Assembly: GCF_900104215.1 (NCBI RefSeq)
Contig: NZ_FMXO01000014.1
Coordinates: forward strand, 1-64,000
From: Desulfonatronum thiosulfatophilum
GTDB lineage: Bacteria; Desulfobacterota; Desulfovibrionia; Desulfovibrionales; Desulfonatronaceae
Length of the DNA: 64,000 nucleotides
Reading direction: 5' to 3'
Positions within the stretch are counted from its first letter, which is position 1, and every line of letters starts with the position of its first letter. The notes under the pieces were generated by a model that was not told where the DNA came from, ran no database searches, and saw only the letters and a list, made by a program, of their open reading frames with translations. A program made the position numbers and the translations under genes. Positions 9,101 to 16,692 of the stretch are shown here, piece by piece.

Positions 9101-11850
9101 ACTATTCGGTCATCCTTAAGGCTCATAATGTATTCTAAAAGATCAAGATAATCAGGATGAATTGTTGGTTCTCCACCAGTAAGTGTGATTGTAATTTTTT
9201 TATTTTTAAGGTTTGAAATATTATTAGCAGCAATTTTTAATTTTTCAAAATTTATAAAATCATTTTTATTATTTTTTACAGTACAATAACTACAAGAATA
9301 ATTGCATCTTCTTGTAAGTACCCAATTGACTGAAATATTATCTTGATTCAACCTTTGAAAGTCACCAGCTCGGATGAGTTTATCGGTTGTGATAGGATTG
9401 TCATTTTTGTTTTGAAATGAATTCCATATTTTTCTCACACAGTCATAGTTTTTATATTTGCCTCTGATAATGGCCATTGACTTATCTAGCTGAGCCATCT
9501 TTTTTTTCAAATGCTCTTCATCCCTGGCATAGTCGTGATAAATTACTGCTTCAGGATAATATATCTGCTTTTTCAAGTCAGGCTCCACCTGCAATAATCT
9601 CATGGACAAAGCAAGTCCATCGCCCATGATAAATATGTCTTCATCCCATCCCCCAGCCTGGAAAAAAGGCTTGGATTTGAAGGAAGCATTGCCTTCAAGA
9701 TTGATGATGGCTGGGAAAGGCCTATCTCCCATATAATAGTGATGTGCCTTTTGATTGATCGGGGTGTCTGTTTTGGGGCGGTATACACCCCGAAGGCCGA
9801 TAATATCATATTTTTTAAAAGCCTGAAGATGAGCAGCAACAAAATTTTTCTCAGGGATTCCGTCATCCTCAAGGAAACAAACTATGGGTGCTTTTGCAAA
9901 GACTGCTCCGAGATTGCGCGCAAAGCATGGGCCTGTATTGTCGTTCAGCTTGACGTAAGTGTCGATGAAAGGCTCAAGCGTTTTAAACTCTTCGTCATCT
10001 GCTCCATTGTTTACAAAGATTAACTCAAAGTTTTGCTTTCTTTGCTGCTGAAGTATTTCAAAATTTTTTATTGTATCAGGGTGCAGGCGCCAGGACACAA
10101 CTACAATGGATATTTTTGGTTGTACGTTTTTATTGAAAAATTTTACATACTGAAATTTTTTCGAATAAACAGGAAATTTATTATTCCATGCTTTATTCTT
10201 TAAATGCTTCATAAGTTCAAAGTCATGGTCATCCACATTATCAAAAGAATTATCATCTGTATGATCAGCATTGGACCCTGCAAGAATAGCATCTTCGTAT
10301 TTTGTACTCCTTTTTTTATCCTTTACTGTGGGTGAGGGAATGATATCTTCATCTTCAAGAATAATGCGCATAACCCGGTCCAGATATGGGTTCTTTCCAG
10401 GCAATAGATCATCAACAGAATCGTAAACAACTTTGCCTTTAAAGGTATTGGTCATTTTAACCAGAGGGAAAGGAATAGATTTACGAGAAAACAATGTATA
10501 TGCAAAGCGGTGAGCCATCCTGATTGTTTCTGGATTAATTTCCTTTGTCTTTTTTCCAAGAAAAGAGCTTAAGATTTCATTATAGTGTTCAGGCGATTTT
10601 GCGGTGAGAAGAAATGGCTGATCAGATAAAATGCAATTATCCGCAACCACCACCGGCTTTCCCTGACATGCCATCTCCAGCCCGGCAGTGCTTCTGTACA
10701 CCAGACCTACATCAGCCATGGACATGAGGGTATAAGAACTTATCGGATCATCCGGCATGATCAGACGAACATTAAGTGGGATAATAGGTTTCAAGTCGAG
10801 GATTTCATGAAGCTGTTGAAAGTTATTTCCCATAGCCGCCTTTTTCCCTGCAATATTAGGGTGTACTCTGAGGACAACGTCGATTTCAGGGTGAAGCCTG
10901 GCAAAGGCGATGGTTTGCATTATCCAGTCAATTTGTTTTTTAAATGGGCCTGGCTCGTCAACACTGGCAATAATTTCATCGTCAGAAGAATTAAACAGCA
11001 CAAAGAGCTGACGATTATTGCTTGGCAAGTTCATTTTTTTTCTAAGAGACTCAATGTTTTCAGGAGGTGGGCTGTGGTTAACCCAGTTTTGTGATTTGCC
11101 GTGCATTTTATCATTCAGAAAAGCTTTGATTTCTATTGCTTCCTTTTTGGATAGAGGAATATTTTCCCATTCATTCAATGCCTTACGCACCAGATAGTAT
11201 GAAGAGCATGACGTATTCTTCCAAAGAGTCAGGCTTTCCTTCAAGGTTCCACGCTCATGGGTAAAGACCTGTATTCCTCTTTTCAGGGCAAGCTCCAAAG
11301 CTATTCTTGTAGATGACATCCGACCATTAAAAAGGAGCAGTATATCCGGAGCATAGTCGTCCATAAGACGATTTAGAGCAAAGCAGGCAATCAATCCAGA
11401 TGACAGATACATTCTAACTGTTTCTGCAATTTTCGGATCGCTAAGATCAGGATAAGGAATGCGAAAATGTGTATGGATTGAAGATTTGATCCAGGAGCCG
11501 ATCTCCCAATGATCATACCTGGCTTGGAAAAAGTTTGACGAGTCAAACTCATGGCACCATTTTTCAGCAGTTAATATTTCAGAAGGGTATATGTATCTTC
11601 CCAGCCATTCAAATGGCATCCGAAGGTCACAGGCCTGTTCAGAAACAATTTTTTGACATTTATAGCAGGACATTTCATTTCTAGGAAGTTTGCTTCTATG
11701 CATGTCACAGGCTTGATACAGACCATCACAAAGTACATATTTCACATCATTGCCTCTCAGCCGCAATCCATGAAGCATTGTAATATGCCAGAGGCCATGT
11801 AACATCCATTGATTATAGGGAGAATATCCAACAATTTTTAATGAACTCAT
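6103..11850 (-). CDS. giant glycosyltransferase / radical SAM / TPR multidomain protein
   Basis: This protein of about 1915 residues starts at ATG 11850, with AGGAG eight bases upstream. Approximate domains: 1-480, a capsule-type transferase with a Cys-rich segment near 48-76 and GLVYRSTAGLEMACQGKPVVV near 385; 575-815, GT2 copy A (SIVVVSWRLHP, FLEDDG); 840-1140, radical SAM with CNYSCSYC (CX3CX2C) near 850, GGEPT, and a Cys-rich SPASM-like tail (CHAGENM, CPFEACGC); 1205-1430, GT2 copy B, a close duplicate of copy A; 1475-1690, a different GT2 (DDGSTDKTE, WLDSDD); 1825-1910, TPR-like helices. No interrupting stop or frameshift is seen. It lies upstream of two more transferases on the same strand. 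Base composition varies along the gene: the C-terminal third is extremely AT-rich and copy B is GC-richer. The domain calls are firm; the joint function is inference. Confidence 0.85.
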   Translation of the reverse strand: MSSLKIVGYSPYNQWMLHGLWHITMLHGLRLRGNDVKYVLCDGLYQACDMHRSKLPRNEMSCYKCQKIVSEQACDLRMPFEWLGRYIYPSEILTAEKWCHEFDSSNFFQARYDHWEIGSWIKSSIHTHFRIPYPDLSDPKIAETVRMYLSSGLIACFALNRLMDDYAPDILLLFNGRMSSTRIALELALKRGIQVFTHERGTLKESLTLWKNTSCSSYYLVRKALNEWENIPLSKKEAIEIKAFLNDKMHGKSQNWVNHSPPPENIESLRKKMNLPSNNRQLFVLFNSSDDEIIASVDEPGPFKKQIDWIMQTIAFARLHPEIDVVLRVHPNIAGKKAAMGNNFQQLHEILDLKPIIPLNVRLIMPDDPISSYTLMSMADVGLVYRSTAGLEMACQGKPVVVADNCILSDQPFLLTAKSPEHYNEILSSFLGKKTKEINPETIRMAHRFAYTLFSRKSIPFPLVKMTNTFKGKVVYDSVDDLLPGKNPYLDRVMRIILEDEDIIPSPTVKDKKRSTKYEDAILAGSNADHTDDNSFDNVDDHDFELMKHLKNKAWNNKFPVYSKKFQYVKFFNKNVQPKISIVVVSWRLHPDTIKNFEILQQQRKQNFELIFVNNGADDEEFKTLEPFIDTYVKLNDNTGPCFARNLGAVFAKAPIVCFLEDDGIPEKNFVAAHLQAFKKYDIIGLRGVYRPKTDTPINQKAHHYYMGDRPFPAIINLEGNASFKSKPFFQAGGWDEDIFIMGDGLALSMRLLQVEPDLKKQIYYPEAVIYHDYARDEEHLKKKMAQLDKSMAIIRGKYKNYDCVRKIWNSFQNKNDNPITTDKLIRAGDFQRLNQDNISVNWVLTRRCNYSCSYCTVKNNKNDFINFEKLKIAANNISNLKNKKITITLTGGEPTIHPDYLDLLEYIMSLKDDRIVVNTLTNLSLPLSFYKKIVSSEIIDKSKINFGLSYHFEYAKPDKFIANAKYLAEHRINSSLRLIADPKYMQDVKALYEAFKKYNSTYLSIDIKLVRENFGNIPDKGYTEADLAWLSSFYNESESKSILHETIDNITNNKKRTYFTSNDVISKGLNKYKEMICHAGENMMSIDEHGNVAPAVCFRKNKKNGINIFNPDIKLSELNKPVICPFEACGCLADIPLPKYLPGYQPADSDLKSISHESLYPINSSKEFDHRKLLQHVEEIGWEKKSEIYSQYFESVSQINKIDKPTISIIVISWRLHPDTIKNFQILEKQRDQNFELIFVDNGGKLGEFDELKTYIDTYIRLNTNTGAYLARNIGAVFAKAPILFFLEDDGIPAGNIVQAHLDAHDKYDVIAVRGVYQPKTNNPLNQIAKHYYLGPKPFPIYADLEGNTSYSARHFFKVGGWDDEIRFGGGGVDLSRRLIEVEPDLRKQIYSPVPVILHDYAKNQEHFEQKRAKQKESHARLRVKHPDYDKFLSIWKPFAGDDEILIKMNKKKYDFSINNEISKLITDIYTNPFISICIPTYNRGHFILDAVYSALNQTYQKFEVIIVDDGSTDKTETLLKKIDNNKIKYKQKIHSGAPNTRNQCISESKGEFILWLDSDDIIHKNLLCEYVGMLNKLHDIDILYSNHYCVDTNGYIVNKYTHYEWYNNNYEMIIRFLTKNPLPNPGTLVRKRIYDELGGYDSQFPRAHDMEFWSRVALSNKYSCKYVDKFLNFIRIHNDNITGIKNPIKTNFIHESQITKNIISGLGLEEIVRYFKLNKKYSKQQVFVKIIDRFLELYAFQDVDQFYRQYSPGYENYSIISQRMSLLQEYMSDFILHYNIFTFIMSIKPSNIISDYLSFVSSKIEFIDLSKNINIIDKHKAECILNEQARKYFEKKDYYISLYLYHGLHHFDENNIDLMKIISSLYIMLNDYHNSIKFLSKSLKIDHNDQEVITQLDKVKNILDSRNKINIFY

Positions 11851-11901
11851 TTTCAATGCTCCTGAAGTATTTATTTAAACATCTGTTATTACTGTCAATA
11901 G

Positions 11902-12231
11902 CTATAATTCGTATCCAATAATTTTAAATAATTCTGAATAATGTATTTTTGCGTAATCAAGATCGTCCTTAGTAAATTCTTCCTTCCATTTAGACAATGA
12001 TTCTTTATGAACATTAGCATGATGAGTAGTTTTATAATGTTTAACTTGTAAAAAATCACAAATATTACTGATTACAGTATCAGGATTTTTTACAAGATCT
12101 TCATATTTAATATTTATATACGAATTATCAGGTAGTTTAGTCTGAACATTTAAGGCTCTAATAATATGTTTTGCCCAACGATCTAGAGCGCTTTTGTATC
12201 TTTTAATTTTTCTGATGCAAAATGGATCTAA
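11902..12231 (-). pseudogene. C-terminal remnant of a PAPS-dependent sulfotransferase
   Basis: A minus-strand frame without a start codon ends at TAG 11902. It reads ALDRWAKHI, then INIKYEDLVKNPDTVI, CDFLQV, and finally SLSKWKEEF and ELFKIIGYEL. The YEDLV-x-x-P pattern followed by the FL segment and a K-W-K-x-x-x tail is the classic C-terminal third of bacterial sulfotransferases. The frame is blocked upstream by TGA at 12232-12234, so about two thirds of the gene is gone. A truncated APS kinase gene at 25924-26178 would have supplied the sulfate donor, so the island may once have made a sulfated glycan. Confidence 0.7.
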
Positions 12232-12744
12232 TCATTTTACATTCATTACTTAGCTGGGCATAATCGAGTGTAGTCATTTGCCATTAATTTTTAAATTACA
12301 GATTGAATAAAGGCTGCCAATATTGCCAAACTAGTCAAATACAAGACCAAAAGCTTGGGACGAGTCAGAGAGTAACAGAGCAGCTGTTCAAATATAATCT
12401 TGGTTTGATTCGATAATCTGATGGCTGAAAAGGATGGTGAGGGGAATGTTACGCGATACTGACAGTTGACTTCAAAATTTCGTTCGACATAACAAAGAGG
12501 GATCCAAACTAAGCAATTATACCATAAAGCGGAGAATCTCTCTGTTTAATGAGCTTTTCCAAACTTGATTTTCAAAAACGCGTGCTTATCTCGCCTGCAA
12601 GTGAATATAATTCGAGGTAACCCCGTTGGGTCTGACCCCTTGAAGTTGCTGCATCAGGATTATGTGAATTCCACTTCAAACGTCGAAGAGCCAAAAAACA
12701 AAAATCTTGAGTCTGCCTGAAACTTAAAAGCTGAAAAATTCCGG
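12232..12744. other. intergenic region of decayed sequence
   Basis: No complete gene is recognisable. On the minus strand an 80-codon frame lacking a normal start is open from about 12540 to a TAA at 12291-12293. Its end is hydrophobic (LLVLYLTSLAILAAFIQS), but no family is evident. An interrupted palindrome GGGTCTGACCC lies at 12628-12638, a motif often seen in dispersed bacterial repeats. Between two other gene relics, this looks like accumulated debris. Confidence 0.4.
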
Positions 12745-12814
12745 CGTGAAGACCAATTTTACCTTAAATCGAACAAAGAAAGCCTTGCAAAAATTTTGAA
12801 TCGATCAATTCAGG
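12745..12814 (+). repeat. direct repeat, right copy, with diverged extension
   Basis: The last 19 bases (12796-12814) are identical to 1714-1732. The preceding 50 bases show clear but imperfect similarity to the sequence left of the first copy. The repeat abuts the stop codon of the radical SAM gene exactly, so in both places its right edge coincides with a gene boundary or truncation point. Confidence 0.65.
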
Positions 12815-13927
12815 TTATAGTTCATTAATTCGCTTCATGAGCGAAATACGCTTTTCCCCTAGCCCAATATCACTTTTCCTCTCCGTCAATGCATTCGCAT
12901 AATGCCCTGCCTGCCGTAAAACGGCCTTCTTCACGAACTCGGGGTAGCCTCGCAGATCATACTCCGGATCCCAGAGGCAGTTGCAGGTTGAGCACAAAGT
13001 CTGGCCCTTCTCAAAACAAGCATAATTCCGCTCCAAGTGCGCCTCGCGGAATTCCTGGAATGCAGGGCTCTGCCATATATCTTTCAGAGAGTGGGTGCGT
13101 ACATCGCCAACTGGGCAGGTAATTTCAAAATCCAGCGGACATGAGCAAACGCGACCATCCCAGTTTACCGTGATGTTCTCCCACGGTACCCGGCAAATAG
13201 GGCGATCTTCATTTTTCAAATTTTCATGCTTGGTCAAATCAATTTCGCTGGAGATACTGGAATACCCGGACATATTCAGCAACTCGCTGACAAAAATGGT
13301 ATTTACCGGCAGTTCGGAAAAATAGCGCTTGTACTCTTCCAGGTGACCGCTAGTGGCCTCCTCATGTATAATGGATGCGCAAACAAAGGTAGGGCTTCCG
13401 GCTTCCAGATTCTGGCGCAGGAACTCAAGGATATTGGCCAGGGTTGGCTTGAACTTGGCACGTTTGCGGATACGTTCGTAAAGGTCTTGATCCACCGCAT
13501 CGAAGGAAAAAACCACACGGTCAAGGCCAAGCTCGATCAAGCGAGCGGACTTTGCCGCGGTCAAACGCGTTGCATTGGTCAATAACGAGACATGGCATCC
13601 AGCGCTTTTTGCGTAGGCTACCATATCCAGGATATGAGGGTGGAGCATGGGCTCACCTTGTACATTCAGGGAGATGGCGCATCCCAGCGGTCCAATTTCG
13701 TCAATGACTTTGCGATAGATGTCCATGTCCATCATGCCGCGTTTGCGTTGCATGGCGTCCTGAACGCAGTGAATGCAGCGCAGGTTGCACGCGTTGGTCG
13801 GTTCAATATGGATATGCTGAGGAAAAGGCGGGATGCCTTCCGCGGGATTTTGAAGAAAGGTGAGCTGATCAACAAATCGATCAACAACCTTTTGGAAACT
13901 TTCGCGAGGTTTAATCTGGTCGTTCAT
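12815..13927 (-). CDS. radical SAM / SPASM domain protein
   Basis: This 370-residue enzyme carries the radical SAM cluster motif CNLRCIHC (Cys47, Cys51, Cys54). NVQGEPMLHP follows as the usual GEP strand, then VVFSFDAVDQDLYERIRK. The C-terminal part has CRVPWENITVNWDGRVCSCPLDFE and a later CSTCNCLW. That is a SPASM-type arrangement for one or more auxiliary 4Fe-4S clusters. The start is supported by AAGGAG eight bases upstream, which lies inside the end of the relic synthase gene. Likely substrates in this setting are a nucleotide sugar, a glycan or a peptide acceptor; none can be specified. It may work with the radical SAM module of the giant protein downstream. Confidence 0.88.
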   Translation of the reverse strand: MNDQIKPRESFQKVVDRFVDQLTFLQNPAEGIPPFPQHIHIEPTNACNLRCIHCVQDAMQRKRGMMDMDIYRKVIDEIGPLGCAISLNVQGEPMLHPHILDMVAYAKSAGCHVSLLTNATRLTAAKSARLIELGLDRVVFSFDAVDQDLYERIRKRAKFKPTLANILEFLRQNLEAGSPTFVCASIIHEEATSGHLEEYKRYFSELPVNTIFVSELLNMSGYSSISSEIDLTKHENLKNEDRPICRVPWENITVNWDGRVCSCPLDFEITCPVGDVRTHSLKDIWQSPAFQEFREAHLERNYACFEKGQTLCSTCNCLWDPEYDLRGYPEFVKKAVLRQAGHYANALTERKSDIGLGEKRISLMKRINEL

Positions 13928-13932
13928 TCACT

Positions 13933-14175
13933 CTACTCCTTTTGCAGTATATCCCAGCTAATCTGGGTGTCGGCGTTCACATCCCTGTTCAGGACACAAC
14001 CAAGCAGTTTCGGTATTTCACGGGCTCGAAGGCCGGAGCCTGGACGCTTGAGAACGAGGTCCGTGGCAGCAAGCCTAGTGCCTTTTTGAAGCGCATGGGC
14101 CGCAACCACGGATTTGCGAAAAACATGCCGGATTTCCTGCTCACGAGAAGCAATATCCAGGCTATTTCGGCCACT
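13933..14175 (-). pseudogene. SAF-domain remnant of a second nonulosonate (NeuB-type) synthase
   Basis: A minus-strand frame without a start codon encodes FRKSVVAAHALQKGTRLAAT, then DLVLKRPGSGLRAREI and ISWDIL before TAG at 13933-13935. This is the C-terminal SAF domain of NeuB-family synthases; compare FRRSIVAARDLLAGERLKAE in the intact gene at 15607-16692. The TIM-barrel part is absent and TAG blocks the frame at 14176-14178. The stop lies 5 bases before the radical SAM start codon, and the fragment still supplies that gene's ribosome-binding site. So a synthase gene once preceded the radical SAM gene in the operon and has been deleted down to its tail. Confidence 0.8.
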
Positions 14176-14203
14176 CTAATAGGCAATTATGTCTCTTTTG
14201 ACT

Positions 14204-15454
14204 CTACAAATCTAAATACCTAGGCTCTGGCAACAGAATTGCTACCTTTTTCCCATCCATCTTACAATATTCTACAACTTCCTTGGCAAACGTTGTCGTA
14301 ACCACAGTCAAGTCAGGAGAAAATACTGATAATGCGGATTTTGGACGTATAATTTCATCAGACCAGCAGATTCTCTCGCCTTGTTTCACCAATGAATTAT
14401 CGATGAAACAGTGCCTATTGGATAACAGGTTAGGTTGAGTGTACAGCAGGTGAATCAATGCCCCACCAACACCAAAAAATGCAATGCGCACATCAGGATC
14501 AATACCACCGAAGAATTCAGTACGCAAAAAATTTACATGGTCTTCTATATAAATATAGTCCTTAATAATCCTCATATTATCTATAAAATGTGAATGTAGC
14601 GCTTTATATGTTTCGCTGCGTCGCGCAAAGACTGTTGCACTTCCGTTACTATTCAATTCATAGTGCTGCACATCGAAACCACATGACTCAATAAACTGAA
14701 CAGCGAATTCTACAGTAAAATATGAGGCATGCGCGTTGATGAACTGATCAACATAATGCTTTTGCATCCTCGTTTTCAAACAGGGAAATTGCAGGACGGC
14801 GACACCGTCTTCATTCAACACCCTCCTAATCTTTTCAAGATAGTCCCGGGTCGAAGCCACATGCTCGAAAACGTGATATGATACGAAGTAGTCAAATGTC
14901 CGGCCGATGTCTGCTTCTAGAAAACACTCTTGGATAATTTCTTCTTCTTCAGGTTCAACATTAGAAAAACGCAACTGATAGGCATCAAGTTCAGTTCCCG
15001 CAACGGAAAAACCGACTTCCCGCATATGTTTCAATAAGTACCCATCGCCGCACATGTCTTGAAACAACGAGCTTGAATGGCCGCTATTGCCTTGAGCATA
15101 TATGACGATTCTTCTAATCAGGGTATCAAGAAGCGTCGTCATGCCACCCGGCACAGGAGGTGATGGATACCACTGAAAATACTCCCTCTCTAAAAAGGAA
15201 CGTCCCGGCATTGTGCAGTTGTAGATGTGCCCGCAGGAGTTGCACAACGAAATATTCAAGTCATTGAAGCCGAATGCAAAATTGCACCCAATCCTGTTCA
15301 CGCCCTCAATTAACGGATAACCCTCACGCGTATAAACAATAACTGGGTCGCAGATATTACAAACAGGACATTCCTTCATAACCCCCTCTTTTATGCCTGG
15401 CGCAATACACAAAGTGTATCCCGCAGGCTTCAAATCGTTCACATGATTTAACAT
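14204..15454 (-). CDS. SAM-dependent methyltransferase with N-terminal Cys-rich segment
   Basis: The protein has 416 residues, or 391 if translation starts at the ATG at 15379, directly after a GGGGG tract. The N-terminus contains CPVCNIC and a second pair in SLCNSCGHIY, spaced as in the zinc-binding head of sugar C-methyltransferase-like proteins. The class I methyltransferase core follows: DMCGDGYLLKHMREVGF (SAM loop), TELD, and YHVFEHVASTRDYLEKIRRVL (about 195-220). The last 130 residues form a separate alpha/beta region (IAFFGVGGALIHL) like the C-terminal domain of these enzymes. Position next to the synthase suggests methylation of the nonulosonic acid or a neighbouring sugar. Carbon versus oxygen methylation cannot be told. 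Confidence 0.75.
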   Translation of the reverse strand: MLNHVNDLKPAGYTLCIAPGIKEGVMKECPVCNICDPVIVYTREGYPLIEGVNRIGCNFAFGFNDLNISLCNSCGHIYNCTMPGRSFLEREYFQWYPSPPVPGGMTTLLDTLIRRIVIYAQGNSGHSSSLFQDMCGDGYLLKHMREVGFSVAGTELDAYQLRFSNVEPEEEEIIQECFLEADIGRTFDYFVSYHVFEHVASTRDYLEKIRRVLNEDGVAVLQFPCLKTRMQKHYVDQFINAHASYFTVEFAVQFIESCGFDVQHYELNSNGSATVFARRSETYKALHSHFIDNMRIIKDYIYIEDHVNFLRTEFFGGIDPDVRIAFFGVGGALIHLLYTQPNLLSNRHCFIDNSLVKQGERICWSDEIIRPKSALSVFSPDLTVVTTTFAKEVVEYCKMDGKKVAILLPEPRYLDL

Positions 15455-15606
15455 GCACAGCTGACATAGAAAATCGTATTAAAAGTGAAATCTAATTATC
15501 AAAACATAAATAAACAATATGATAATAAAGTGTTATTCACCTATATTACATAAATAGATACAGAAGTCTAACATTCTATCAACAACTCTCTCAATCTGAG
15601 TTACTT

Positions 15607-16692
15607 CTATTCACCATATTCATCATCAAAAAAATTTAGCACAATACGCTCATTTTTTTTTATATTGCACATAATTTTTTTTCCAATTATATTGGAGAGA
15701 TTTCTTGGCTGCATCCCATAACCCGGCCTCTTCAGTGATAAGTCTTCAGCTTTTAGCCTCTCCCCTGCCAGCAAATCCCTAGCTGCTACGATAGATCGGC
15801 GGAAGGTGTTGCGAACCTCTGCTTCTCTTTCAGATAGTTGGAGGATTTTCTGACCTAACATGTTATCAATACGTCTGATCATGCTGACCAACCGCATCAG
15901 TTCCTTAGGGTCCGCGCTCATGGCATGGTCCGGCCCTGGCAACCCCTTGTCCAGGGTAAAGTGCTTTTCCAGAACGCACGCGCCAAGCGCGACAGCCCCA
16001 AGACATGCTTCCGGGCCGATGGTATGATCGGAATACCCGGGGATGCATCCTGTCACTTCCTGGATGGCCTGCATGCGCAGTAAATTCGCTTCACCGTCCT
16101 TGGTTGGGTAAAGAGAAACGCAATGCAGGAAGATCGTCCTGGACAGGGCATGATAATGTTTCATGATCTCCAGGGCATCCTTGATTTCAATCTCATCAGC
16201 CATGCCCGTGGACAGGATTAAGGGAACGTCCTTGGCTGCCACGTACTCCAGAAGCGGCAGATTGATCAGATCCTCGGAAGCCAGTTTCAAGGCTTTTACG
16301 CCTGCCTCCAGGGCAGCGTCAGTACTCAATGGGTCAGCAACGGATGTCAGTGGAACCAGACCAAGATTTCTGGCATGGTCAAACAGCTCTTGGTGCCACT
16401 GCAACGGCAGCTCCAGCCGCTTGAACATGTCGTACATTTTTTCTTTGACCAGCCCTCCCCCAGAGACATACTCATACTCCAAATCCCGGTCAGCCATGAA
16501 CTCCTCGGTCCGCCATGTCTGAAACTTGACGCAATCAGCCCCGGCCCGGGCAGCGGCTTCAATGGTCCGCTTGGCCAGGACCTTGTCCCCGTTATGATTC
16601 ACCCCGATCTCGGCAATGATGAACACCGGATGGCCCGGGCCGATGAGGCGATTTTCGATTTGGATTGGTTTTATGTTGTGGCCTGAGTCCAT
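15607..16692 (-). CDS. neuB: nonulosonic acid synthase, NeuB/Leg type
   Basis: The enzyme condenses a 6-carbon N-acyl aminosugar with PEP to form a 9-carbon sialic-like acid. The TIM barrel begins with FIIAEIGVNHNGD and CVKFQTW. Later landmarks are LPLLEYVAAKDVPLILSTGMA, GYSDHTIG and EKHFTLDKGLPGPDH. A SAF domain occupies about the last 70 residues. AEIGxNHNG, KFQ and LPGPDH are features of neuraminate/legionaminate synthases. PseI enzymes usually have AELSANH, KIQT and no GPDH. The operon otherwise encodes a pseudaminate pathway, so substrate choice is open. ATG 16692 is preferred, with AAGAGA upstream; ATG 16713 is the longer alternative. Either start overlaps the WbqC gene. Confidence 0.85.
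   Translation of the reverse strand: MDSGHNIKPIQIENRLIGPGHPVFIIAEIGVNHNGDKVLAKRTIEAAARAGADCVKFQTWRTEEFMADRDLEYEYVSGGGLVKEKMYDMFKRLELPLQWHQELFDHARNLGLVPLTSVADPLSTDAALEAGVKALKLASEDLINLPLLEYVAAKDVPLILSTGMADEIEIKDALEIMKHYHALSRTIFLHCVSLYPTKDGEANLLRMQAIQEVTGCIPGYSDHTIGPEACLGAVALGACVLEKHFTLDKGLPGPDHAMSADPKELMRLVSMIRRIDNMLGQKILQLSEREAEVRNTFRRSIVAARDLLAGERLKAEDLSLKRPGYGMQPRNLSNIIGKKIMCNIKKNERIVLNFFDDEYGE

Noticed and set aside
12202-12276. Short minus-strand frame starting MTTLDYAQLSNECK over the sulfotransferase relic
   Set aside because: It has only 24 codons, overlaps the relic in another frame, and has no recognisable motif or ribosome-binding site.
1714-12814. The 19-bp repeats as attL and attR of a prophage
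   Set aside because: No phage structural genes or active integrase lie between or beside them, and the only recombinase-like gene in the window (42231-43493) lacks its catalytic Tyr.
13942-14223. 93-codon plus-strand frame over the synthase relic
   Set aside because: The opposite strand reads as a SAF domain with conserved motifs, so this is a shadow frame.
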